Source: Clostridia bacterium (GTDB lineage Bacteria; Bacillota; Clostridia; Oscillospirales; CAG-272). Taken from it: 14,695 nucleotides of DNA. A program made the position numbers and the translations under genes. Positions 7,519-13,795 of this stretch are shown here, piece by piece. Every line of letters starts with the position of its first letter. Position 1 is the first letter of the stretch. The stretch is from NCBI GenBank assembly GCA_017452565.1, contig JAFTMF010000097.1, forward strand, positions 1 through 14,695. Direction: 5' to 3'. Below the pieces are notes generated by a model. That model had not been told where the DNA came from. It ran no database searches and saw nothing but the letters and a program-made list of their open reading frames with translations.

Positions 7519-7541
7519 GCAATTCGGCTGTGCCGAATTGC
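7519..7541. repeat. Short palindromic repeat, hairpin C
   Basis: Stem GCAATTCGGC with GCCGAATTGC and loop TGT: 10 bp, 3 bases, 10 bp. Same family and architecture as the hairpins at 238-260, 7596-7618, 7736-7758 and 7760-7782. It lies upstream of typA in the untranslated region. Confidence 0.75.
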
Positions 7542-7557
7542 ATAAGGAGGGAGGAGA

Positions 7558-7734
7558 AACCATCTCAGACGCCGAAGTTCTCTCCTCCCTCCTTCGTAGC
7601 TCGCCATAGGCGAGCTACTGACCACCCTCCACTTCCTTGGCTATCGCCGCCTGTGAAAGATTGCACCAGCCAAGGAGGTTGGGGGAAGGAGTCTGAGGAA
7701 GGGGGAAGGAAACTTCGGCGTCTGAGTGATGGTT
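7558..7734. repeat. Long nested imperfect palindrome between typA and the next gene
   Basis: The outer arms 7558-7579 and 7711-7734 are reverse complements apart from a 2-base insertion (core TCAGACGCCGAAGTT). Inside are hairpin D (7596-7618: GTAGCTCGCC, ATA, GGCGAGCTAC) and a second inverted repeat (7631-7642 with 7668-7679, ACTTCCTTGGCT type). The remaining sequence is purine-rich on one arm and pyrimidine-rich on the other. The 607-base stretch 7421-8028 has no convincing gene; the open frames in it fall within these palindromes. It looks like a MITE-type or composite repeat. Confidence 0.6.
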
Positions 7735-7735
7735 A

Positions 7736-7782
7736 GTAGTTGCGCTATGCGCAACTACCGGAGTTCGCCGTTGGCGAACTCC
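7736..7782. repeat. Second hairpin pair separated by one base
   Basis: Hairpin E (7736-7758: GTAGTTGCGC, TAT, GCGCAACTAC) and hairpin F (7760-7782: GGAGTTCGCC, GTT, GGCGAACTCC) are separated only by base 7759. They repeat the paired layout at 215-260. Confidence 0.75.
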
Positions 7783-7897
7783 AGCCCTCCTCTCAGATTG
7801 AAATCCCGTCCGAAGGGAGGGATTTCTACCTCTTGAAAAAACGAGGGACTTCGACCAATGAAACGGTAAATCCGCATCACGATTCTTTAACCTACCT

Positions 7898-7906
7898 ATT
7901 ATACCA
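7898..7906 (-). promoter_or_regulatory. Possible extended -10 promoter for typA
   Basis: On the minus strand TGG followed by TATAAT (7903-7898) makes an extended -10 element; no good -35 is seen. It lies about 480 bases upstream of typA, on the far side of the palindromic block. No better promoter is visible closer to typA. Confidence 0.25.
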
Positions 7907-7968
7907 CAAAATCTGCTGTCAGAAAAGAGTTTTTTCGAAAAAAATCGAAAAAGATTGCACAAATCGCA

Positions 7969-7997
7969 TAGACATTTCCAGGAGTTTATGCTATAAT
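7969..7997 (+). promoter_or_regulatory. Promoter of the small unknown gene
   Basis: TAGACA (7969-7974), a 17-base spacer ending in TGC, and TATAAT (7992-7997) form a near-consensus, extended -10 sigma-A promoter about 25 bases before the ribosome binding site. Confidence 0.85.
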
Positions 7998-8028
7998 AAT
8001 ACAAAACAGCACGATGGAGGCAATTCTT

Positions 8029-8352
8029 ATGCCCTTCTGGAAAAGAAAGAAAAAAGAAGATACGGTCGCCTTCCGCAGGGAAATGGCGGCAAAGCTGGCG
8101 GGTAAGCATATCAAATACGTTACGGAGCGCATCAACGGCGAGGATATCGTCATCGGCAGAGAAGGCTCGCTCTGCGTGCGGGATGGCGAGATGATCGTCT
8201 TCGCTTCGGCGGACATCCTCTTCCGTACCCCCGTGGATAGCCTCACCGCATCCGAGCTGATGAGCCTGGACGGTGCCATCCTCACCGGTCCCGATCTGGC
8301 ACACGGCGGCGCGGAGCGGACGGTCATCGCATACTATCTCTATTATCGGTGA
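8029..8352 (+). CDS. Small basic N-terminus protein of unknown function
   Basis: I do not recognise this 107-residue protein. The ATG at 8029 is chosen because GGAGG (8016-8020) lies 8 bases upstream; an in-frame ATG at 8014 overlaps that site. The N-terminus is strongly basic (FWKRKKK at 3-9). The rest looks like a compact soluble domain with alternating strands (HIKYVTERI, DIVIGREGSLCVRDGEMIVF) and a tail rich in aromatic residues (IAYYLYYR). There is no signal peptide or membrane helix. It has its own strong promoter and no close partner; ireB follows 147 bases later with a separate promoter. Composition matches the neighbours, so it is likely a lineage-specific housekeeping or regulatory protein. 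Confidence 0.75.
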   Translation: MPFWKRKKKEDTVAFRREMAAKLAGKHIKYVTERINGEDIVIGREGSLCVRDGEMIVFASADILFRTPVDSLTASELMSLDGAILTGPDLAHGGAERTVIAYYLYYR

Positions 8353-8399
8353 GAATTCTGAAGATTTGCGGATGATTTGATGAAATCTTCACAAACCTC

Positions 8400-8428
8400 T
8401 TGAAAAATCGTTTCCAATGTAGTATAAT
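8400..8428 (+). promoter_or_regulatory. Promoter of the ireB-ribF operon
   Basis: TTGAAA (8400-8405), a 17-base spacer and a perfect TATAAT (8423-8428). The leader of about 65 bases contains a stem-loop at 8440-8466 (GCTCTG with CAGAGC outer pairs) before the AAGGAGGA ribosome binding site. Confidence 0.85.
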
Positions 8429-8499
8429 ATAATAAATAAGCTCTGTCTCTGCGAAGAGAGCAGAGCATAGTTTTCCAAAGTCAGAAGGAGGATTCTGAA

Positions 8500-8748
8500 A
8501 TGGCTGATCAGCGTACACTTACGTTTACTATTCCCAGTGAACGGGAAGCCGAAATTCGTTCCACTCTTCAGGAGGTTTACAACGCCCTGAAGGAGAAGGG
8601 ATACAATCCCATTAACCAGCTCGTAGGATATATCCTGTCCGAGGACCCCACCTATATCACCAACCATCGGAATGCCCGCAGTCTCATCCGTAAAATTGAT
8701 CGGGACGAGCTGCTCAATCTCTTGGTGCGCAACTATCTGAAGCTGTAA
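8500..8748 (+). CDS. ireB: IreB family regulatory phosphoprotein
   Basis: An 82-residue protein of the IreB (DUF965, YrzL) family. The signature is clear: LQEVYNALKEKGYNPINQLVGYILS (about 23-47), then DPTYITNHRNARSLIRKIDRDELL. In enterococci IreB is a small cytoplasmic dimer phosphorylated on N-terminal threonines by the PASTA kinase IreK, and it lowers cephalosporin resistance. Threonines at 6, 8 and 10 could play that part here, though the N-terminus is not conserved enough to be sure. AAGGAGGA precedes the ATG. ireB usually sits beside ruvX and a DUF1292 gene; here it is followed 12 bases later by ribF and then a DacA-like gene, which puts a cell-wall signalling protein with a cell-wall enzyme relative. 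Confidence 0.95.
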   Translation: MADQRTLTFTIPSEREAEIRSTLQEVYNALKEKGYNPINQLVGYILSEDPTYITNHRNARSLIRKIDRDELLNLLVRNYLKL

Positions 8749-8760
8749 GGTTGCCAAGGG

Positions 8761-9726
8761 ATGAAACTCACTCCGATTTCTCGCAGCAAGATGGACCTCT
8801 GCGAGATCACACCCGTCCAAGGGGGTGTTTTCGTTGCGCTCGGAAACTTCGACGGTGTGCATAAAGGACATCTGGAATTGCTGAATGCCGCTCGAAGAGG
8901 CGCTCAACTGACGGGAGCGCATCATCCGGCGGTATTTACTTTTTACAAGGGAAAAGCACCTGCCATTACCACCTTCGAAGAGCGGCTCACGCTGATGGAG
9001 CAGGCCGGAATCGAAGAAGTGTTTGTGGCAGACTTCGCCGATCTGTGCGGACAGTCTCCACGGGAATTCGTAGAGGTCACCCTTCGCTCTATGGGAGCGG
9101 TGGGCGTCAGCTGCGGCTTCAATTTCCGCTTCGGAAAAGGAGCGGCAGGAGATGGGAACACCCTGCGCACCCTCTGTGCATCGGCAGGGATCGCCTGCAC
9201 CGTGGTGGATGCCGTAACACTGGATGGCGATGCAGTCAGCTCCACCCGCATCCGTCAATGCTTGCAAAGGGGTGCAATGGAAGAGGCGGCAAAACTGCTG
9301 GGACGTCCGTGGTTTCTCTCTGACCGTGTGCGGGAGGGCAGAAAAGTGGGGAGCAGCGTCCTGTCTACCCCCACCTTGAATCTTTCCGTAGAGGATGGCC
9401 GCCAGCTTCCGCCCTTCGGTGTGTATTTCACCGAGACACGCGTGGGCGGAAAAATCTATCCGTCGGTGACCAATTTGGGCATCCGTCCCACCTTTGGGGC
9501 GAGCGATCTGCTGTGCGAAACCCATCTGCTGGGGGCATCGGGGAACTTTTACGGTGCCGACGTGCAGGTGAACTTCCTTCACTATCACCGTCCCGAGCGA
9601 ACCTTCGACTCTCCGTCGGATTTGGTCGCTACCATCGCAGGGGATATTGATGCCGCCGCGGCTTATTTTGCAGATTGTACCGATATGGGCAATTGCCATC
9701 TCACCAATGAACGTACTGATGATTGA
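8761..9726 (+). CDS. ribF: Bifunctional riboflavin kinase / FAD synthetase
   Basis: This 321-residue enzyme makes FMN from riboflavin and then FAD. The N-terminal adenylyltransferase domain has ALGNFDGVHKGH (26-37, with the HxGH nucleotide-binding motif), GFNFRFGKGAAGD (119-131) and SSTRIR (160-165). The C-terminal riboflavin kinase domain has the PTLN motif (204-207), FGVYF and NLGIRPTF (238-245). The kinase loop is odd: the usual G-F-P-T-x-N reads GSSVLSTPTLN (197-207), with about four extra residues before PT. Thr and Asn are kept, so activity is likely. The start follows ireB by 12 bases with only a weak AAGG site, suggesting translational coupling. The last ~20 residues (after AAAYF) look like an unconserved tail. 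Confidence 0.95.
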   Translation: MKLTPISRSKMDLCEITPVQGGVFVALGNFDGVHKGHLELLNAARRGAQLTGAHHPAVFTFYKGKAPAITTFEERLTLMEQAGIEEVFVADFADLCGQSPREFVEVTLRSMGAVGVSCGFNFRFGKGAAGDGNTLRTLCASAGIACTVVDAVTLDGDAVSSTRIRQCLQRGAMEEAAKLLGRPWFLSDRVREGRKVGSSVLSTPTLNLSVEDGRQLPPFGVYFTETRVGGKIYPSVTNLGIRPTFGASDLLCETHLLGASGNFYGADVQVNFLHYHRPERTFDSPSDLVATIAGDIDAAAAYFADCTDMGNCHLTNERTDD

Positions 9727-9749
9727 AGTATTGAATTGTGAATTATAAA

Positions 9750-11147
9750 ATGAAAAAACATAGATATCTACCTATCATTGCAATATTGTTAATCTTGGGG
9801 ATGCTTCTGCCGGTTATGGGGGCAGAGGCACCTGAGAGCTCCGATCTCCCCGAGAGCGAGGATGCTCCGCTCACCCAAGAGAAGCCCGAGAAAGAGCCTA
9901 CTGAGGCCGATCTGACGGCGGCAGACACTGTTTTGCTCTACTGCATTGACACCGACACCGTCCTGCGGGAGAAAAATGCAGACGGCAAGGTCTTTCCCGC
10001 AACGGCGGTGAAGCTGATGACCGCACTCCTTGCTTATGAGCAGATCGCCGATCTGAAAGCGGAGATTACCGTCACCTCCCAGATGCTGAAGGGAGTCAGC
10101 GGCAGCTTTTACGGCTTCAGTGCAGGGGATACCGTCACCGGTGAGGACCTGATCAAGCTCCTGCTCCTGCGCAAGAGCAACGATGCCGCGCTGATTTTGG
10201 CGCATACGGCGGCAGGCAGCGTGGAGGCGTTTGTTGCTTCTATGAACGAAAAGGCCAAAGAGCTGGGAATGACCGATACTTTCTTCGTCAATCCCACCGG
10301 ACTCCACGATAACGCGATGACCACTACCGCCAAGGATCTTTTAAAGCTGTCAATGGCATTTTACAGTTGCAATCAGCTCCACGAATGGTCGGGGGCAGGC
10401 TATCTGTCCTTCCCCGGTATGGGCGGCAAGACCATCTACAACAACAACTACTTCCTCAGCCGTTACTACAACGGTACGGGAGAGGATTACCTGTACAGCG
10501 ATGTTGTGGACGGGCTGATCAACGGCGGCACCGCCCAATCGGGGGACGTTCTGCTCACCTCCGCCACCTACAAGGGACTGCACTATATTGCCATCGTGCT
10601 GGGCGGCAAAAAGGTGAACGAGCTTCCTGCCTGCTATACTATCACCAAGCAGTTGATTCAGAAGGACACGCAGAATTTCCACTATTTGAAGGTACTGCGC
10701 AATGCAGAGGTAGTCTGCGAGCTGCCCGTGAAGTTTGGCGACGGCGTGGACTATGCGGCAGTCTTTGCCAAGGAAACGCTGGAATATTATCTGCCCAAAT
10801 CCCTGAATTTGGATCAGATCGAGAAAAAAGTAGAGCTTTCCACGAGATCGCTGATAGCACCCGTCCACGAAGGGGATCGGGTGGGGAAGATCTCGGTCTA
10901 TCTGAACGGTACGCTTTTGGGTGAAACCGATCTGGTGGTGCAAAGCAACATTACCCGCAGCGGTGCAGAATATCGGATTACCCAAGCGGCGAAATTCCTG
11001 CAAAGCGAGAAGTTTTTGAAGATTGCCTCGGTGGTGGTTCTTGTCGGTGTCGTGTACGTGCTGGCGCACTCTCTCTATCTGGGACAAAAAAAGAAGCGAT
11101 ATCAGAACTATCAAAGGAATCAAAGGAATCAAAGGAATAAAAAGTAA
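9750..11147 (+). CDS. DacA-like (PBP5 family) protein with all three catalytic motifs altered
   Basis: The fold is that of a D-alanyl-D-alanine carboxypeptidase: signal peptide (1-26), acidic linker, penicillin-binding domain (about 55-305), beta-rich PBP5 C-terminal domain (about 310-410) and a C-terminal membrane helix (about 424-445) with a basic tail. Conserved framing is present, but SxxK reads FPATAVKLMTAL (Thr85 and Lys88, no Ser), SGN reads RKSNDAA (Lys142-Ser-Asn144), and KTG reads VDGLINGGT (Ile257-Asn-Gly259). The Ser nucleophile, the second-motif Ser and the Lys of KTG are all missing, so a pseudoenzyme is likely; it may bind peptidoglycan or regulate a partner. The frame is intact. 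No clear Shine-Dalgarno is seen; ATG 9750 gives a better signal peptide than GTG 9738. It follows ribF by 23 bases. Confidence 0.85.
   Translation: MKKHRYLPIIAILLILGMLLPVMGAEAPESSDLPESEDAPLTQEKPEKEPTEADLTAADTVLLYCIDTDTVLREKNADGKVFPATAVKLMTALLAYEQIADLKAEITVTSQMLKGVSGSFYGFSAGDTVTGEDLIKLLLLRKSNDAALILAHTAAGSVEAFVASMNEKAKELGMTDTFFVNPTGLHDNAMTTTAKDLLKLSMAFYSCNQLHEWSGAGYLSFPGMGGKTIYNNNYFLSRYYNGTGEDYLYSDVVDGLINGGTAQSGDVLLTSATYKGLHYIAIVLGGKKVNELPACYTITKQLIQKDTQNFHYLKVLRNAEVVCELPVKFGDGVDYAAVFAKETLEYYLPKSLNLDQIEKKVELSTRSLIAPVHEGDRVGKISVYLNGTLLGETDLVVQSNITRSGAEYRITQAAKFLQSEKFLKIASVVVLVGVVYVLAHSLYLGQKKKRYQNYQRNQRNQRNKK
11111..11137 (+). repeat. Three tandem copies of a 9-base unit in the coding end
   Basis: TCAAAGGAA is repeated three times exactly at 11111-11137 and encodes the NQR repeats of the basic cytoplasmic tail. 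The unit length keeps the frame, so the tail can vary in length without loss of the protein. Confidence 0.8.
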
Positions 11148-11149
11148 AG

Positions 11150-11189
11150 AAAAATCCAACGCAAGGCTATTGCCAAGCGTTGGATTTTT
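11150..11189. terminator. Bidirectional terminator between convergent operons
   Basis: AAAAATCCAACGC (11150-11162) and GCGTTGGATTTTT (11177-11189) form a 13-bp stem around a loop with an inner GGC/GCC pair. The A- and T-runs at the two sides give T-runs in both directions. It serves the ireB operon and the DUF1294 gene. Confidence 0.88.
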
Positions 11190-11205
11190 GATTTTTTGGG
11201 GAGAT

Positions 11206-11523
11206 TCAAACCGCCAATATCGCTACCGCAAATGCGATCTGCAAAATCAGCAGAATGGGGACGGTGACGGTGAATTTGACGTGCTTGGTTTTGTGACGGA
11301 ACAGCCGCATACCCAAGAATGCCCCCGGTGCACCGAACAGAGCGGCAGCAAGAATCAGATGCGCTTCGGGAATCCGCCATTGCTTTTTTTGCGCATAGCG
11401 TTTGTCCAGACCGTAGATGACGAATGTGTACACGTTCATCGTGGCAAGGAGAATGAGGGCAATCTGTCCGTGAGCTTTCAAAAAATCTCCCACGGCAGAC
11501 AGAATGGAAAGAATGATCTCCAT
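11206..11523 (-). CDS. DUF1294 family small membrane protein
   Basis: A 105-residue protein with about three hydrophobic segments (5-27, 55-72, 86-105). The family signature is clear: MNVYTFVIYGLDKRYA (29-44), the RIPE motif (50-53), FGAPGAFLGMRLFRHKTKH (63-81) and a final hydrophobic helix. The function of the family is unknown. The start ATG lies 3 bases after the trpS stop, so it is cotranscribed and translationally coupled with trpS and hence under the T-box. A weak AGG inside the trpS end may act as its ribosome binding site. Whether the link to tryptophan is functional or only positional cannot be told. Confidence 0.88.
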   Translation of the reverse strand: MEIILSILSAVGDFLKAHGQIALILLATMNVYTFVIYGLDKRYAQKKQWRIPEAHLILAAALFGAPGAFLGMRLFRHKTKHVKFTVTVPILLILQIAFAVAILAV

Positions 11524-11526
11524 CTC

Positions 11527-12537
11527 TTATACCTGCACAAAGCCCAGCTTCTTGTAAACCTTGCGCATAGTCTTCTTGGATCGGTAAGCGGCTACCTCGG
11601 CACCCTGCTTCATAATGGACTCCAGATAAGCCTTATCAGCCATCAGACGGTTGAACTCTGCCTGAATGGGAGCCAGCTTGTCGGCAACGGTCTCGCCCAC
11701 TGCCATCTTGAAGTCGCCGTAACCCTTGCCTGCGAACTCGGCCTCGATCTCGGCGTGGGTCTTGCCGGTGAAGCAGGAGTAGATGTTCATCAGGTTGTTG
11801 ATACCGTCCTTTCCCTCGGCAAAGCGCACTACTGCCTCGGAGTCGGTTACCGCACGCTTGAACTTGCGGATGATGTCATCCTTCTTGTCCAAAATGGCAA
11901 CGTAGCCGTTGGCGTTGGGATCGGATTTGCTCATCTTGCGGGTGGGATCGGACAGAGAAGCGATCTTCGCACCGGTCTGGGGGATGAAGCCCTCGGGCAC
12001 CTTGAAGGTGTCGCCGTAGATGCCGTTGAAGCGCACTGCGATGTCACGGGCAAGCTCAATGTGCTGCTTCTGATCCAGACCAACGGGAACCAGATCGGTC
12101 TGATACAGCAGGATATCTGCCGCCATCAGAGCAGGATAGGTGAACAGACCTGCGTTGATATTGTCGGCGTGCTTTGCGGACTTATCCTTGAACTGAGTCA
12201 TACGGGACAGCTCGCCGAACTGAGTGTGGCAGTCCAGCACCCAACCCAGCTCCGCGTGTGCGGGATTGTGGGACTGCACGAACAGGGTGGATTTTTCGGG
12301 ATCGATGCCCGCGGCAATATAAACCGCCAGCGTTTCGTAAATGCGGCGGCGCAGCTCGGCAGGGACTTGACGGACGGTGATGGAGTGCAGATCCACTACG
12401 CAGTAGATGCAGTCGTACTCGTCAGCAAGCGATACCCAGTTCTTGATCGCGCCCAAATAGTTGCCGATGGTGAGCAGACCGCTGGGCTGCACACCGGAGA
12501 AAATGACCTTTTTGGCTTCGGTCTGATTGTTTTCCAT
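11527..12537 (-). CDS. trpS: Tryptophanyl-tRNA synthetase
   Basis: This 336-residue class I synthetase charges tRNA-Trp. It has the HIGH-equivalent TIGN in PSGLLTIGNYLGA (18-30), the DLHS element (49-52), GLDQKQHIELARDIA with the ATP/tryptophan pocket, and KMSKS (201-205) followed by DPNA. Length and motifs are normal for bacterial TrpRS. GAAGG lies about 9 bases before the ATG at 12537. Expression is controlled by the T-box leader upstream, which reads uncharged tRNA-Trp. The DUF1294 gene follows after 3 bases. Confidence 0.97.
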   Translation of the reverse strand: MENNQTEAKKVIFSGVQPSGLLTIGNYLGAIKNWVSLADEYDCIYCVVDLHSITVRQVPAELRRRIYETLAVYIAAGIDPEKSTLFVQSHNPAHAELGWVLDCHTQFGELSRMTQFKDKSAKHADNINAGLFTYPALMAADILLYQTDLVPVGLDQKQHIELARDIAVRFNGIYGDTFKVPEGFIPQTGAKIASLSDPTRKMSKSDPNANGYVAILDKKDDIIRKFKRAVTDSEAVVRFAEGKDGINNLMNIYSCFTGKTHAEIEAEFAGKGYGDFKMAVGETVADKLAPIQAEFNRLMADKAYLESIMKQGAEVAAYRSKKTMRKVYKKLGFVQV

Positions 12538-12576
12538 AATATAGTACCTTCTTTCTGTCTATGATTTCAATGCAAA

Positions 12577-12603
12577 AGAAAAAGCCCTTGACGAGAGTCA
12601 AGG
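12577..12603 (-). terminator. T-box regulatory terminator
   Basis: On the minus strand CCTTGAC, TCTC, GTCAAGG and then GCTTTTTCTTTT form the attenuator stem. Its left arm shares the CCTT that would pair with AAGG of the T-box to make the antiterminator, so the two structures are exclusive. Confidence 0.88.
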
Positions 12604-12783
12604 ACGGAATGATCCGCGGTGCCACCTTGGTTCGGGACAGAGCAGTCCCGCACTTTTGCATTGCGTAAATGCTATTGGTTAAAACCTCCGACGTCCCAGC
12701 GGAGTGCTCGCTCAGATCAGCCGGCTCTCACCATCCCGACTCGCTTTGTGACCCTTACGCTCCAACGTCATCTGCGGTATATG
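12577..12783 (-). promoter_or_regulatory. T-box leader (tRNA-Trp responsive) upstream of trpS
   Basis: The core T-box AAGGTGGCACCGCGG lies at 12628-12614 on the minus strand, followed by the terminator at 12603-12577. The 5' part can form a Stem I: GACGT near the start pairs with ACGTC at about 12695-12691, and GGAG pairs with CTCC. Between these pairs, on the 3' side, lies TGG at 12698-12696, the expected Trp specifier codon. When uncharged tRNA-Trp pairs with the specifier and the T-box, the antiterminator forms and trpS is read through. Confidence 0.93.
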
Positions 12784-12787
12784 CATC

Positions 12788-12816
12788 AGTGTAACACAAA
12801 GCGGTGAAAAAGTCAA
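12788..12816 (-). promoter_or_regulatory. Promoter of the T-box-trpS operon
   Basis: On the minus strand TTGACT (12816-12811), a 17-base spacer and TACACT (12793-12788). The start point would be near 12782, at the beginning of the T-box RNA. Confidence 0.8.
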
Positions 12817-12901
12817 GCCCCCAAGGGAGTTTTTTGAGCGTTCATTCAAAATTATTTTACAGAGTTTATCCGTACTTTTCGGAAAAAGCCGCGAAAGGAT
12901 A

Positions 12902-12930
12902 TTGAAAAATAGGCGAAACTGTGGTAAAAT
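12902..12930 (+). promoter_or_regulatory. Promoter of the membrane protein / Cys-rich protein operon
   Basis: TTGAAA (12902-12907), a 17-base spacer ending in TGG, and TAAAAT (12925-12930) make a good extended -10 promoter. Its expected start near 12937 rules out translation from the upstream in-frame TTG (12902) and makes the ATG at 12938 unlikely. Confidence 0.8.
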
Positions 12931-12961
12931 AGAGAGAATGAACCGAAAGCGAGGAATACAA

Positions 12962-13792
12962 ATGGAAACCGATTACGATCCTTATGAGCCGAAACAAAAA
13001 CACGGCATAGTATATAATATTTTCAAATGGGCAGCCATCGTACTGGTGGTAGGCGTCTACCTGCTGCTCTTCTTCCGGATGTGCATCAAGGAAGATCCGG
13101 CGCTGGTGAAAACCTTCCTGTGGACCGAGAACAGCATCACCGCCTACGAGGATTGGCAGAAAGCCGATCCCAAAACACGCGGCGATTTTGCCTACACCCA
13201 GGACAATAGCTATATCGTCAACAACGAGGAAACGATGGAAACCATCACCTATAGCTACGATACCTTCTCCTGCCGCGAAAATGCCTACTCGGGCGACGGT
13301 ACCGGTCCCGAAAACAGCAAAAAGTATATCCACTACGGACAGTTCCACATCTCCAACCCCGTCTATATTCCCTCTGCAGGGGAAGCGCAGGTGACCTTCC
13401 GGGTCAACGATGAGGGCTTGGAGGAGTTGATGACCACCTACGGTCTGAAGGAACTGCCCAAGGGAGAGATTTTCGCCTTTGCACTCTTCGACGGCGAGAC
13501 CTATTACACCGACTACAGCTTTATCGCAGACGAGCGGTTCACCTATCTCTACCGCCGACTCACCTTCTCGGGAATTAACTATGAGAATCTGCAGGAGCTG
13601 CGTCTGCTGATCTACTACGTCGGCGAAGGCACCGTGGATCTGGCAAGCCCCTACGAGTATCTCACCATCTATCTGGCGGATATTCCTATGCGGGCGTACG
13701 ATCTGAAGGATGCCAAGCCCGTGGAAGTCAACGGCAAGCTGGAGGAGCCGCCCTATCTGGTATTCCAAAGCAGCGGCACCAAGGAGGAATAA
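12962..13792 (+). CDS. Single-pass membrane protein of unknown function
   Basis: I do not recognise this 276-residue protein. The ATG at 12962 is chosen because GAGGA (12951-12955) lies 6 bases upstream and the promoter starts transcription near 12937. A short charged cytoplasmic segment (1-20) is followed by one membrane helix (about 21-40, WAAIVLVVGVYLLLFF). The remaining ~235 residues should lie outside the cell. This part is rich in Tyr, Thr and acidic residues with an alternating strand pattern and reads like a beta-rich domain. No catalytic motif is evident. The next gene starts 3 bases after the stop, and its ribosome binding site lies in the end of this one, so the two are coupled. 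Confidence 0.8.
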   Translation: METDYDPYEPKQKHGIVYNIFKWAAIVLVVGVYLLLFFRMCIKEDPALVKTFLWTENSITAYEDWQKADPKTRGDFAYTQDNSYIVNNEETMETITYSYDTFSCRENAYSGDGTGPENSKKYIHYGQFHISNPVYIPSAGEAQVTFRVNDEGLEELMTTYGLKELPKGEIFAFALFDGETYYTDYSFIADERFTYLYRRLTFSGINYENLQELRLLIYYVGEGTVDLASPYEYLTIYLADIPMRAYDLKDAKPVEVNGKLEEPPYLVFQSSGTKEE

Positions 13793-13795
13793 ACG

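Noticed and set aside
113..7782. The repeated hairpins as a CRISPR array
   Set aside because: Stems vary, spacing is not regular, there are no unique spacers of constant length and no cas genes.
7615..8304. 229-codon minus-strand frame over the palindromic block
   Set aside because: It overlaps the small + gene with a clear promoter, and its end is made of inverted repeats; no ribosome binding site or family resemblance.
8360..8390. Inverted repeat GAAGATTT / AAATCTTC after the small gene as a terminator
   Set aside because: The stem is AT-rich, the loop is 15 bases and no T-run follows, so it is too weak to call.
11023..12564. 513-codon + strand frame covering the dac end, DUF1294 and trpS
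   Set aside because: It runs antisense to trpS and DUF1294 and through a bidirectional terminator; no start signal.
12902..12961. Upstream in-frame starts (TTG 12902, ATG 12938) for the membrane protein
   Set aside because: The TTG is the -35 box of the promoter and the ATG coincides with the expected transcription start; ATG 12962 has a good ribosome binding site.
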